Shown here piece by piece: positions 10,587 to 19,060 of a DNA stretch of 64,000 bases. The notes under the pieces are model-generated. The model was not told the origin of the DNA, searched no databases, and saw only the letters and a program-made list of their open reading frames with translations. The translations under genes and the position numbers were made by a program. Source of the DNA: Rhizobium leguminosarum (GTDB lineage Bacteria > Pseudomonadota > Alphaproteobacteria > Rhizobiales > Rhizobiaceae); the NCBI RefSeq assembly GCF_004123835.1, contig NZ_MZMU01000015.1, positions 248,001 through 312,000 on the forward strand, given 5' to 3'. The stretch's first letter is position 1. The number at the start of each line of letters is the position of its first letter.

Positions 10587-11912
10587 ATGCGCGCGACTGT
10601 CGTCGTGCCGGTTCTGAAATCGCGCAGTCGCGGCGGCCAGAGTGAATCGGCCTCGACCCGCACGCCGGAAAGCCGTCTCGAAGAGGCGACCGGCCTTGCC
10701 CAGGCGATCGACCTCGATGTCGTCAATGGCTCGATCGTCCCGGTCAATGAGCCGAGACCGGCCACACTGCTCGGCACCGGCAAGATCGAGGAGATCAAGG
10801 CGCTGCTCGACGAGCGCGATTCCGGTCTCGTCATCGTCGATCATCCGTTGACGCCGGTGCAGCAGCGCAACCTCGAAAAAGAATGGAACGCCAAGGTCAT
10901 CGACCGGACGGGCCTCATCCTCGAAATCTTCGGCCGCCGCGCCTCCACCAAGGAAGGCACGCTGCAGGTCGATCTCGCCCATCTCAATTATCAGAAGGGT
11001 CGCCTGGTCCGAAGCTGGACCCACCTTGAACGCCAGCGCGGCGGTGGCGGCTTCATGGGCGGCCCCGGCGAAACCCAGATCGAAGCCGACCGGCGGATGC
11101 TGCAGGACCGCATCATCAAGCTCGAACGCGAGCTGGAGCAGGTCGTGCGCACCCGCCAGCTCCACCGTGCCAAGCGCCGCAAGGTGCCGCACCCGATCGT
11201 GGCGCTGGTCGGTTATACCAATGCCGGCAAGTCGACGCTGTTCAACCGCATCACCGGCGCCGGCGTGCTGGCCGAGGACATGCTGTTTGCCACGCTCGAC
11301 CCGACGCTTCGGCGCATGAAGCTGCCGCACGGCCGCACCGTCATCCTGTCCGACACCGTCGGCTTCATCTCCGATCTTCCAACCCATCTGGTCGCCGCCT
11401 TCCGGGCAACGCTCGAAGAGGTGCTGGAAGCCGATCTCATCCTGCATGTCCGCGACATGTCCGATGCCGACAACCAGGCGCAGAGCTCCGACGTGATGCG
11501 CATCCTCAACGACCTCGGCATCGACGAGGCCGAAGCGCAGAAGCGGCTGATCGAGGTCTGGAACAAGATCGATCGGCTGGAGCCCGAGGTGCACGACACC
11601 ATGGTGCAGAAATCGGTCGGCGCCAGCAACGTGGTCGCGGTTTCCGCCGTCAGCGGCGAGGGCGTCGACACGCTGATGGAAGAGATCAGCCGCAGACTGT
11701 CAGGCGTGATGACCGTGGCAACGATCCGCCTTCCGGTCGACAAGTTGGCGCTGCTACCCTGGCTTTACGATCACGCGATCGTCGACAGCCGCGAGGATAA
11801 TGAGGACGGCACGATCACCCTCGATCTGCGCCTCTCCGAAACCGAGGCAACCGAACTCGAACGCCGCATCGGCAACGGACAGAAGCCTTCAAAGGAAGAT
11901 TGGGAGCGGTAA
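10587..11912 (+). CDS. hflX: Ribosome-associated GTPase HflX
   Basis: GTPase that binds the 50S subunit and splits stalled ribosomes under stress. The 441-residue protein has the N-terminal HflX subdomain with the glycine-rich loop GGGGFMGGPGETQIE, then the G domain: G1 GYTNAGKST at about 209-217, G3 DTVGFI, G4 NKID, and a short C-terminal domain. The reading frame is open upstream of 10587 to at least 10521, but no ATG, GTG or TTG was found there, so the ATG at 10587 is kept. Probably co-transcribed with hfq. Confidence 0.94.
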   Translation: MRATVVVPVLKSRSRGGQSESASTRTPESRLEEATGLAQAIDLDVVNGSIVPVNEPRPATLLGTGKIEEIKALLDERDSGLVIVDHPLTPVQQRNLEKEWNAKVIDRTGLILEIFGRRASTKEGTLQVDLAHLNYQKGRLVRSWTHLERQRGGGGFMGGPGETQIEADRRMLQDRIIKLERELEQVVRTRQLHRAKRRKVPHPIVALVGYTNAGKSTLFNRITGAGVLAEDMLFATLDPTLRRMKLPHGRTVILSDTVGFISDLPTHLVAAFRATLEEVLEADLILHVRDMSDADNQAQSSDVMRILNDLGIDEAEAQKRLIEVWNKIDRLEPEVHDTMVQKSVGASNVVAVSAVSGEGVDTLMEEISRRLSGVMTVATIRLPVDKLALLPWLYDHAIVDSREDNEDGTITLDLRLSETEATELERRIGNGQKPSKEDWER

Positions 11913-11922
11913 GGCGCTCCCT

Positions 11923-12120
11923 TCTCCCCAGCGGGGGTCCGAAGGACGGGTCGAGACCCGTGGCTCGACCCCGGTCGGTGGCCCGAAGCGTCGGATGAGG
12001 GGGCCACACGGCACGCCCTTCATGCCCTTCGCTTGCGCTCAGCGCATTCGCTCCTGTCGTCGCTCACCCCCTCATCTGCCTGCCCGCATCTTCTCCCCGT
12101 TGGGGAGAAGGGAGATGTGG
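11923..12120. repeat. RIME-like palindromic intergenic element
   Basis: Between the convergent hflX and mazG genes lies a string of short palindromes: CTTCTCCCC...GGGG near 11923, GGGTCGAGACCC, GGCTCGACCCC, and TTCTCCCCGTTGGGGAGAAGG near 12090-12115. The same building blocks recur at 56558-56910 in this window. Their mosaic layout matches rhizobial intergenic mosaic elements (RIME). Such elements are non-coding and may form 3' hairpins for both flanking genes. Confidence 0.7.
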
Positions 12121-12131
12121 CAACGTTCCGC

Positions 12132-12977
12132 TCACTCAGCGCCCGATGTCACGGCCCGCTCAATCGCCTTCGCCGCCTGCCAAATTTCCTCCATCCGCTC
12201 CAGCGTCGCAGCTTCCAGCGTATCACCTTCTGCTTCAAGAACCTGTTCTATATGGCTGAACCGACGCCGGAATTTCGTATTTGTCCCGCGCACTGCTTGT
12301 TCCGGATCGGCCTTGACGTGCCGGCCGATATTGACGACCGCGAAGATCAGGTCGCCGAGTTCGTCGCTGACCTTTGCCTGATCTCCTTCGCGAAGGGCTG
12401 CCCGCAATTCGCCGATCTCCTCCTCGATCTTATCGAGGATCGGCTCGGGTGCTGACCAGTCGAAGCCGACCTTGGCGGCGCGTTCCTGCAGCTTCAGGGC
12501 TTCCGTCAGAGCCGGGAAGCTACGCTGCACGGAACCGAGGAAGCCGCTATTGAAGTCCTCGGTGATGCCGCGCCGTGATCGCCGCTCGGCGCGCTCGCGT
12601 TTCTCTGCCTGCTTGATCTCGTCCCATTGTCTCTTCACCGCGTCCGGCGTATCCGCCGCCGAGCGGGCAAAGACGTGCGGGTGGCGACGGATCATCTTGG
12701 CGGTGATGGCGTTGACCACGTCGCCGAAGGAAAATTCGCCGGCCTCCTCGGCCATGCGCGCGTGAAAGACCACCTGCAGCAGCAGATCGCCCAACTCGTC
12801 GCAGAGGTCGTCCATATCGCCGCGCTCGATCGCGTCGGAGACCTCATAGGCCTCCTCGATCGTATAGGGCTTGATCGTCTCGAAGTTCTGTTCGATGTCC
12901 CAGGGGCAGCCGGTTTCGGGATGGCGCAGCGCCGCCATGATCTCGATCAGCCGCGAAATGTCTTTGGAAGGTTGCAT
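12132..12977 (-). CDS. mazG: Nucleoside triphosphate pyrophosphohydrolase MazG
   Basis: House-cleaning enzyme that hydrolyses NTPs and dNTPs to monophosphate and pyrophosphate; all-alpha NTP-PPase fold. The 281-residue protein carries two MazG modules. The N-terminal one has PWDIEQ followed by the metal-binding E41-E42-x-x-E45 and E61-x-x-D64 motif. The C-terminal one repeats an EEIGEL...DELGDL pattern. Length matches E. coli MazG (about 263) with a small insertion. It is convergent with hflX and lies 21 bases downstream of the deaminase gene, so the two minus-strand genes may be co-transcribed. Confidence 0.93.
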   Translation of the reverse strand: MQPSKDISRLIEIMAALRHPETGCPWDIEQNFETIKPYTIEEAYEVSDAIERGDMDDLCDELGDLLLQVVFHARMAEEAGEFSFGDVVNAITAKMIRRHPHVFARSAADTPDAVKRQWDEIKQAEKRERAERRSRRGITEDFNSGFLGSVQRSFPALTEALKLQERAAKVGFDWSAPEPILDKIEEEIGELRAALREGDQAKVSDELGDLIFAVVNIGRHVKADPEQAVRGTNTKFRRRFSHIEQVLEAEGDTLEAATLERMEEIWQAAKAIERAVTSGAE

Positions 12978-12998
12978 GTTGCCTCAGGTCAACGGGCT

Positions 12999-13586
12999 TC
13001 AGTTTAGTGGAATGTCGTTGGCGCTCTTCGACGACTGGTAGCTGGTCGACAGCGCGTCGTAGCGCGCCTTGATGCGGGCGGTCTGCGTCTTCAGTGCGGT
13101 CTTCAGCTGAGCCTCCTCGGTCTCGACGAGATCGGCGATGGCAAAGCTGTTCCAGAAGGCGTTTTGCCTGCGATAGCCGCCGGGTTCAAGCCCGAAGACC
13201 TCCTTCAGGATCTTCAGGTCGTGCGGAATGGCGAAGGCGTCGCGAGAATCCTCATGGCTGAAAAAATAGTAGAAATTGTCGAAGCCGGCCCAGGTGATCG
13301 CCGACATGCACATGGTGCAGGGTTCGTGCGTCGACAGGAAGATCAGATCCTTGGTCGGCGGCTTGTCGCCAAGCTCGTAGAAACGCTTCAGCGTATGAAC
13401 CTCGCCGTGCCAGAGCGGGTTCTCCAGCTCGTTATTTGTCTCGGCGACGACAAGCGAAAGATCGGATTTCCTTAAGATCGCCGCACCGAACACCTTATTG
13501 CCAAGCGAAACGCCACGCTCCGTCAGCGGCAGGATATCGTCTTCCATGACCGAAAGCAGGCGGGAGGCAATGGTCTTATCAGGCAT
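12999..13586 (-). CDS. Cytidine/deoxycytidylate deaminase-family protein
   Basis: Zinc-dependent nucleoside or base deaminase, 195 residues. Zinc ligands and catalytic glutamate are visible as His60-Gly-Glu62 and Pro89-Cys90-Thr-Met-Cys93, the HxE...PCxxC signature. The aromatic-rich stretch around 103-112 is unlike TadA, and the gene is distinct from tRNA adenosine deaminase in length and C-terminus. Substrate unknown; guanine, cytosine or another modified base is possible. It shares a strand with mazG, also a nucleotide-sanitation enzyme. Confidence 0.8.
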   Translation of the reverse strand: MPDKTIASRLLSVMEDDILPLTERGVSLGNKVFGAAILRKSDLSLVVAETNNELENPLWHGEVHTLKRFYELGDKPPTKDLIFLSTHEPCTMCMSAITWAGFDNFYYFFSHEDSRDAFAIPHDLKILKEVFGLEPGGYRRQNAFWNSFAIADLVETEEAQLKTALKTQTARIKARYDALSTSYQSSKSANDIPLN

Positions 13587-13851
13587 GTGGGCCCTCCAGT
13601 TTTCCTCAGTCTATCGCCTTGGCGGCGCGAGCGAAATGCGTCAAGCACCAGTGGACGTCTTTTGTCACAGGCTTTATACTGCACTGCAGCAAGCGGGCTG
13701 GGAATATGCGGCTTTTTGGCCGCACGGGTGACTTTTCTCAAATCACTGTCGGCACGAGCAAAAGAATACCCGCTTGCTTGGGCTTTCGAATTTCTGTTCC
13801 TTCAATCCCTTGTCGATCAAGGGCATATTCCGGCAACCTCGAAGTGGATTG
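13587..13851. other. Divergent intergenic region before cysG
   Basis: This 265-base gap separates the minus-strand deaminase gene from the plus-strand cysG operon and must hold both promoters. No gene is evident. A perfect dyad lies at 13807-13823 (listed separately). Confidence 0.4.
13807..13823 (+). promoter_or_regulatory. Dyad upstream of cysG
   Basis: CCCTTG-TCGAT-CAAGGG is a perfect 6-bp inverted repeat with a 5-base spacer, about 29 bases before the cysG start. It could be an operator or a 5'-UTR hairpin. The regulator is unknown, and chance occurrence is possible. Confidence 0.3.
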
Positions 13852-15291
13852 ATGATGCCTCCCAAGACTGAACAGCTTTCGGTATTTCCCGCCTTCTTTC
13901 GCGTGGAAGGCCAGAAGACGGCTGTCTTCGGCAATGGCGACGAAGCTTTCGCCAAGGTGCGGTTGCTGCTCAACACGCGGGCGCGCATCATTGCCTATGC
14001 CGACCGGCCGGAAGCCGATTACCATGCTTTCCTGATCGCCAACCGTATCGAGACCGTGCGCGCTGCCTTCTCCGCCGAACAGGTCGAGGGTTCAGTACTC
14101 GTCTTCGCCGCAACCGGCAATGAAGCTGATGACCGCAGCATCGTCGACGCTGCGCGTGCCGCCAGAATTCCGGCCAATGCCGTCGATCAGCCCGATTACT
14201 GCGATTTCTTCACGCCGGCGCTGGTCAACCGCGCGCCCGTCGCCGTTGCGATCGGCACCGAAGGGGCAGGGCCGGTTCTGGCGCAGATGATCCGCGCGCA
14301 GATCGACCAGCTGCTTTCGCCCTCGCTCGGCCGCCTTGCCGGGCTGGCAACGAGCTACCGCAAGGCCGTCGAACAACTGGTTCCCAGAGGCGTCTCTCGC
14401 CGCGTCTTCTGGCGCCGCTTCTTCTCCGGCCCCGTTGCCGATGCGGTCGCCAACGGCAACCTGCCGCAGGCCCAGCATGCCGCCGACCGGCTGCTGCATT
14501 CCATGGATCGGGTTGCCGGCCATGTCTGGCTCGTTGGCGCCGGCCCGGGTGCCGAGGATCTGCTGACGCTGCGCGCCCAGCGCGTGATGATGGAGGCCGA
14601 TGTCATCGTCTATGATGCGCTGGTGCCGCAGGCGATCGTCGATATGGGCCGCCGTGATGCCGAGCGGCTTTCCGTCGGCAAGCGCAAGGGCTGCCACTCG
14701 AAGTCCCAGGAAGAGATCAACGACCTGCTGGTCGATCTCGGCCGCCAGGGCAAGCGTGTCGTCCGTCTGAAATCCGGCGATCCCCTGGTCTATGGCCGGG
14801 CAGGGGAAGAGATGGCGGCACTGCGCGCTGCCGGCGTCACCTATGAGGTCGTGCCTGGTATCACCTCGGCCTTCGCCGCCGCTGCCGATTTCGAGCTGCC
14901 GCTGACACTGCGCGGCGTCGCCTCCTCGCTGGTCTTCACCACTGGCCATGATCTCACCGGCGACGTGCTGCCCGATTGGGCAAGCCTTGCCGTTTCCGGC
15001 GCGACGATCGCCGTCTATATGGGCCGCACGGTCGCCGCCTCCGTTGCCGAGCGGCTGATGCAGGCGGGCATTCCGTCTGAGACCACCGTTGCCGTCATCG
15101 AAAATGCCAGCCGCGCTGAGCGCCGCCTGCTGCATGGCACGCTCGCCGATCTGCCTGATCTGCAGCACCGCGACGAGTTGACCGGGCCTGTCATGGTCAT
15201 TATCGGCGATGCGGTCGCCGGCGCCAATTTCGAACTGTCCGAGCCCCTGGTGCGCGCAAATGCCCGGCTCGAGGAACTTGCAAGGAGCTGA
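13852..15291 (+). CDS. cysG: Siroheme synthase CysG
   Basis: Trifunctional enzyme converting uroporphyrinogen III to siroheme, the cofactor of the sulfite reductase encoded downstream. Of 479 residues, about 1-215 form the precorrin-2 dehydrogenase/ferrochelatase part with a Rossmann-like start (VFGNGDEAFAKVRLL). From about residue 222 lies the SAM-dependent uroporphyrinogen III methyltransferase, with VGAGPGAEDLLTLRA and GDPLVYGRAGEE. Two adjacent ATGs (13852, 13855) could start it; the frame extends upstream to 13774 but without CysG similarity. It leads a tight operon with DUF2849, cysI and DUF934 genes. Confidence 0.94.
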   Translation: MMPPKTEQLSVFPAFFRVEGQKTAVFGNGDEAFAKVRLLLNTRARIIAYADRPEADYHAFLIANRIETVRAAFSAEQVEGSVLVFAATGNEADDRSIVDAARAARIPANAVDQPDYCDFFTPALVNRAPVAVAIGTEGAGPVLAQMIRAQIDQLLSPSLGRLAGLATSYRKAVEQLVPRGVSRRVFWRRFFSGPVADAVANGNLPQAQHAADRLLHSMDRVAGHVWLVGAGPGAEDLLTLRAQRVMMEADVIVYDALVPQAIVDMGRRDAERLSVGKRKGCHSKSQEEINDLLVDLGRQGKRVVRLKSGDPLVYGRAGEEMAALRAAGVTYEVVPGITSAFAAAADFELPLTLRGVASSLVFTTGHDLTGDVLPDWASLAVSGATIAVYMGRTVAASVAERLMQAGIPSETTVAVIENASRAERRLLHGTLADLPDLQHRDELTGPVMVIIGDAVAGANFELSEPLVRANARLEELARS

Positions 15292-15293
15292 AT

Positions 15294-15608
15294 ATGGGTG
15301 ACAAGGTTCTGACCGCCAACCGGCTGACGGACGGCATTGCCGTCTGGCTGGATGCGAACGGCAAGTGGTCCACCTCGCTGCAGGAGGCGCTCGTTGCCCG
15401 TCATGCCGAGGCCGTTGCGGCGCTGGAGGCGATCGGCAAGAAATCCTATGCCGACAACGAGGTCGTTGACGTCGCCGTCGTCGACGTTCAGGAAACCAAC
15501 GGCATTCTCTGGCCGCTTCGCCTTCGCGAGCGCATCCGCGCGCAAGGCCCGACCATGGAATATGCCCCGGGCTACGCTCCTGCCGATCCCGAATTCATTG
15601 CAGTCTGA
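15294..15608 (+). CDS. DUF2849 protein of the sulfite reductase operon
   Basis: A 104-residue soluble protein beginning GDKVLTANRLTDGIAVWLD, which I recognise as the DUF2849 family found between cysG and cysI in alphaproteobacteria. It has no catalytic motif I can name. It follows the cysG stop by two bases with an AAGGAG ribosome-binding site, and cysI starts nine bases after its stop. The fixed position between siroheme synthesis and the siroheme enzyme suggests a role in cofactor handover or electron supply, but that is inference. Confidence 0.85.
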   Translation: MGDKVLTANRLTDGIAVWLDANGKWSTSLQEALVARHAEAVAALEAIGKKSYADNEVVDVAVVDVQETNGILWPLRLRERIRAQGPTMEYAPGYAPADPEFIAV

Positions 15609-15616
15609 GGAAGACG

Positions 15617-17287
15617 ATGTACCGTTACGACGAATTTGACCATGCCTTTGTTACCGAGCGCGTCGAGCAGTTTCGCGATCAGGTCCAGCGCCGGCTTTCC
15701 GGTGAGTTGGCCGAGGATGCGTTCAAGCCGCTGCGCCTGATGAACGGCGTCTACCTGCAGCTCCACGCCTACATGCTGCGCATCGCCATTCCGTACGGCA
15801 CGCTGAGCTCGCGCCAGCTGCGCATGCTCGCCCATATCGCCCGCACCTATGACCGCGGTTATGGCCACTTCACCACGCGCCAGAACCTGCAGTTCAACTG
15901 GCCGAAACTGTCCGATATTCCCGATGCGCTGGCCGACCTTGCCAGCGTCGAGATGCATGCGCTGCAGACCTCGGGCAACTGCATCAGAAACGTCACGGCC
16001 GATCACTTCGCCGGTGCCGCCGCCGATGAGATCGCCGATCCACGTCCTTACGCCGAAATCCTGCGCCAGTGGTCGTCGGTCCACCCGGAATTCTCCTTCC
16101 TGCCGCGCAAGTTCAAGATCGCCGTCACCGGCGCCGAGCGTGACCGCGCCGCAATCCAGGTCCATGATATCGGCCTGCACGTGAAGACGAACGACAAGGG
16201 CGAGATCGGCTTTGCCGTCTATGTCGGCGGCGGCCAGGGCCGTACGCCAATGATCGCCAAGCTGATCCGCGACTTCCTGCCCGAGGAAGACCTGCTCTCC
16301 TACACCACGGCAATCGTGCGCGTGTACAATCTGCACGGCCGCCGCGACAACAAGTACAAGGCCCGCATCAAGATCCTGGTGCACGAAACCGGCACCGAGG
16401 AGCTGACGCGCCAGGTGGAGGCTGAATTCGCCGCGCTGAAGGATACCGAGCTCAAGCTGCCGGAAAAGGACGTGCAGTCGATCGCTGCCTATTTCGCGCC
16501 GCCGGCACTGCCCGAACGCGCCGAAGGCTGGGAAAACCTCGCCCGCTGGAAGAAGGCCGATTCCGGTTTCTCCCGCTGGGTCCAGCAGAACGTGCAGCCG
16601 CACAAGAACCCCGATTACGGCATGGTGACGATCTCGTTGAAGCCGATCGGCGGCATTCCGGGCGACGCCTCGGATGCACAGATGGATGCGATCGCCGATC
16701 TTGCCGAGGAATATGCCTTCGACGAAATCCGCGTCAGCCATGAGCAGAACCTGATCCTGCCGCATGTGGCGCTTGCCGATCTCGAAGCCGTCTATCGCGG
16801 CCTCGTCGCCATCAATCTCGCCGAAGCCAATGCCGGCCTGATCACCGACATCATTGCCTGTCCCGGGTTGGACTACTGCGCGCTCGCCAATGCGCGCTCC
16901 ATTCCGCTGGCGCAGGAAATCTCCCGCCGCTTCGGCAATGCCGAACGCCAGGCCGAGATTGGCGAGCTGAAGATCAAGATCTCCGGCTGCATCAATGCCT
17001 GCGGCCATCACCATGTCGGCCATATCGGCCTGCTCGGTGTGGAGAAGAAGGGCGCCGAACTCTACCAGATCACGCTCGGCGGCTCCGGTGACGAACATAC
17101 CTCGATCGGTGAGATCATCGGCCGCGGCTTCGAGCCGGACCGGGTGACCGACGCGATCGAGACGATCGTCGACACCTATCTCGGCCTGCGCCTCGATCAA
17201 TCCGAGAACTTCCTCGCCGCCTATCGCCGTGTCGGACCGCAGCCGTTCAAGACTGCGCTCTACGGCTCGGCCGCCGAAGCGGCATAA
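15617..17287 (+). CDS. cysI: Nitrite/sulfite reductase hemoprotein (CysI-like)
   Basis: Siroheme/[4Fe-4S] enzyme for six-electron reduction of sulfite to sulfide in assimilation. The 556-residue protein has the ferredoxin-like halves of the NIR/SIR family. The cluster cysteines are read as C415-x5-C421 and C458-x3-C462 (CPGLDYC and GCINACGHHH), exactly the family spacing. The arginine- and lysine-rich siroheme pocket includes TTRQNLQFNW early in the protein. Sitting between cysG and DUF934 in rhizobia it is taken as sulfite reductase; a nitrite reductase role cannot be excluded by sequence alone. No NADPH-flavoprotein subunit gene is adjacent, so electrons probably come from ferredoxin. Confidence 0.92.
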   Translation: MYRYDEFDHAFVTERVEQFRDQVQRRLSGELAEDAFKPLRLMNGVYLQLHAYMLRIAIPYGTLSSRQLRMLAHIARTYDRGYGHFTTRQNLQFNWPKLSDIPDALADLASVEMHALQTSGNCIRNVTADHFAGAAADEIADPRPYAEILRQWSSVHPEFSFLPRKFKIAVTGAERDRAAIQVHDIGLHVKTNDKGEIGFAVYVGGGQGRTPMIAKLIRDFLPEEDLLSYTTAIVRVYNLHGRRDNKYKARIKILVHETGTEELTRQVEAEFAALKDTELKLPEKDVQSIAAYFAPPALPERAEGWENLARWKKADSGFSRWVQQNVQPHKNPDYGMVTISLKPIGGIPGDASDAQMDAIADLAEEYAFDEIRVSHEQNLILPHVALADLEAVYRGLVAINLAEANAGLITDIIACPGLDYCALANARSIPLAQEISRRFGNAERQAEIGELKIKISGCINACGHHHVGHIGLLGVEKKGAELYQITLGGSGDEHTSIGEIIGRGFEPDRVTDAIETIVDTYLGLRLDQSENFLAAYRRVGPQPFKTALYGSAAEAA

Positions 17288-17297
17288 GGAGGGGATG

Positions 17298-17810
17298 ATG
17301 ACGAAGATCTGGAGAGAAACCGGTTTTGTCGAAAACGATCCCTGGGTGATCGAGTCCGACGAGGTGAAGGCGACCGAGGAGCAGAAGCCGCTGCTCGGCC
17401 TCGACGAACTGATCGCCAGGGCCGACGAAAGCAACGATGTCGGCCTCGGCGTGCTGATCAAGCCGGCCGACGACGTGCGCCGGCTGGAGCCCTATCTCTA
17501 TCGCCTCGAAATCGTCGCCGTCGCCTTTCCGGCTTTCAACGACGGCCGCGCCTTCAGCCATGCCTCGCTGCTGCGCCAGCGCCTCGGCTACACCAACGAG
17601 CTGCGCGCCGTCGGCGACGTGCTGATCGATCAGGTGCCGCTGATGCTGCGCGTCGGCATCGACAGCTTTGCCGTCACCAACGCCACGGCGCTGAAGCGGC
17701 TTTCCGAAAACCGCCTTCCCGCCATTCCCCATCATTATCAGCCGGCGGTGCGTGACGCCGACGCTGGCAAGGGCTATAGTTGGCGCCGTCAGGCGAAGCC
17801 GGCCGCATAA
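17298..17810 (+). CDS. DUF934 protein of the sulfite reductase operon
   Basis: A 170-residue protein of the DUF934 family, which accompanies cysI and cysH in many proteobacteria and is thought to have an oxidoreductase-linked accessory role. Visible family features are GLGVLIKPADDV in the middle and the FPAFNDGRAFSHASLLRQRLGY block. Start 17298 gives good spacing from AAGGAGGGG; the preceding codon (17295) is also ATG, and the frame extends to 17229 inside cysI. The usual neighbour cysH is absent from this window. Confidence 0.85.
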   Translation: MTKIWRETGFVENDPWVIESDEVKATEEQKPLLGLDELIARADESNDVGLGVLIKPADDVRRLEPYLYRLEIVAVAFPAFNDGRAFSHASLLRQRLGYTNELRAVGDVLIDQVPLMLRVGIDSFAVTNATALKRLSENRLPAIPHHYQPAVRDADAGKGYSWRRQAKPAA

Positions 17811-17848
17811 GCGGCCAGTCCGCCTATTTACGATGGCGGAACGGTAGC

Positions 17849-19060
17849 ATGAAGACATTCGAAGTGGCGGTGGTTGGTGGCGGTCTCGCTGGCATGATCG
17901 CCGCAATCGCGCTGGCGCGCGGCGGCCGCAGCGTGGCGCTGGTGGCCCCTGTTGCTCCCAAGGAGGACCGGCGCACCACGGCGCTGATGGATCAATCGAT
18001 CCGCTTCCTCGACCGCCTGGCGCTCTGGGAAAAACTCCGCCCCGCAGCCGCTCCTCTCGCCAGCATGCGCATCGTCGACGGCACCGATAGGCTGCTGCGC
18101 GCGCCGACCACCACCTTCCGCGCGGCCGAGGTCGGCCTTGATGCCTTCGGCTATAATTTCCCCAACAAGGCGCTGACCGGCATTTTGGAAGAAGCGGCCG
18201 CCGGCGAGGGCAATATCACCCGTTTCACCGATATGGCCGAATCGATCGAAATATCGGCTGAAGCCGTCTCGATCACGCTTGCCGGCGGCGAGACGCTCTC
18301 TGCAGATTTTGCCGTCGGCGCCGATGGCCGCGGCTCGAAGCTGCGCGAGACATCCGGCATTACAGTGCGCAACTGGTCCTATCCGCAATCGGCCATGGTG
18401 CTGAATTTCGCCCATTCCCTGCCGCACCAGAATATCTCGACCGAATTTCACACCAAACACGGCCCCTTCACCCAGGTGCCGCTGCCGGGCAGCCGCTCCA
18501 GCCTCGTCTGGGTGCAGGATCCCGCTGAGGCGGCGAGCCGCGCGGAATTGCCGCTTGCCGAGCTCGGTGCTCTTGTCGAGGCGCGCATGCAGTCCATGCT
18601 CGGCAAGGTTGATGTCGAGGAGGGCGTCCAGGTCTGGCCGCTCTCCGGCATGATGGCGCATCGTTTCGGCAAGGGGCGCATCGCGCTGATCGGCGAGGCC
18701 GCGCATGTCTTCCCACCGATCGGGGCCCAGGGGCTGAACCTCAGCCTGCGCGATATCATGGCGCTTGCCGATATCCTGTGCGACAGGGCGGAGTTGCCGG
18801 TGCCGGCCGATGCCGGCGAAAGCTTCGACCGCAAGCGCCGCGCCGATATCATGACGCGCACGGCCAGTGTCGATATTCTAAACCGCTCGCTGCTTTCGGA
18901 TTTCCTGCCCGTCCAGATGCTGCGGGCCGCCGGCCTGCATATCCTCTCGGCCATACCGCCGCTGCGCAATATCGTCATGCGTGAGGGCATCGAGCCCGGC
19001 CGCGGCTTTCGCGATATTCCGGATGCGCTACGGGAAAAGCTGAAGCGGAAGAAGGCCTGA
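17849..19060 (+). CDS. UbiH/COQ6-family FAD monooxygenase
   Basis: Flavoprotein hydroxylase of the ubiquinone-biosynthesis UbiH/UbiF/VisC/COQ6 group, 403 residues. The N-terminal dinucleotide fold VVGGGLAGM is at about 8-16, the DG motif reads VGADGRGSKLRE, and the second FAD motif reads LIGEAAHVFPPIGAQGLNLSLRD. It likely hydroxylates the quinone ring at one position, at the membrane; which carbon cannot be read off, because alphaproteobacterial hydroxylases have mixed regiospecificity. It starts 38 bases after the DUF934 gene, so read-through from the cys operon is possible. Its last 33 bases overlap the convergent AEC gene. Confidence 0.88.
   Translation: MKTFEVAVVGGGLAGMIAAIALARGGRSVALVAPVAPKEDRRTTALMDQSIRFLDRLALWEKLRPAAAPLASMRIVDGTDRLLRAPTTTFRAAEVGLDAFGYNFPNKALTGILEEAAAGEGNITRFTDMAESIEISAEAVSITLAGGETLSADFAVGADGRGSKLRETSGITVRNWSYPQSAMVLNFAHSLPHQNISTEFHTKHGPFTQVPLPGSRSSLVWVQDPAEAASRAELPLAELGALVEARMQSMLGKVDVEEGVQVWPLSGMMAHRFGKGRIALIGEAAHVFPPIGAQGLNLSLRDIMALADILCDRAELPVPADAGESFDRKRRADIMTRTASVDILNRSLLSDFLPVQMLRAAGLHILSAIPPLRNIVMREGIEPGRGFRDIPDALREKLKRKKA

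Noticed and set aside
15572..17461. 629-residue antisense frame over cysI
   Set aside because: Same reason: it mirrors the codon pattern of the sulfite reductase and has no recognisable domain.
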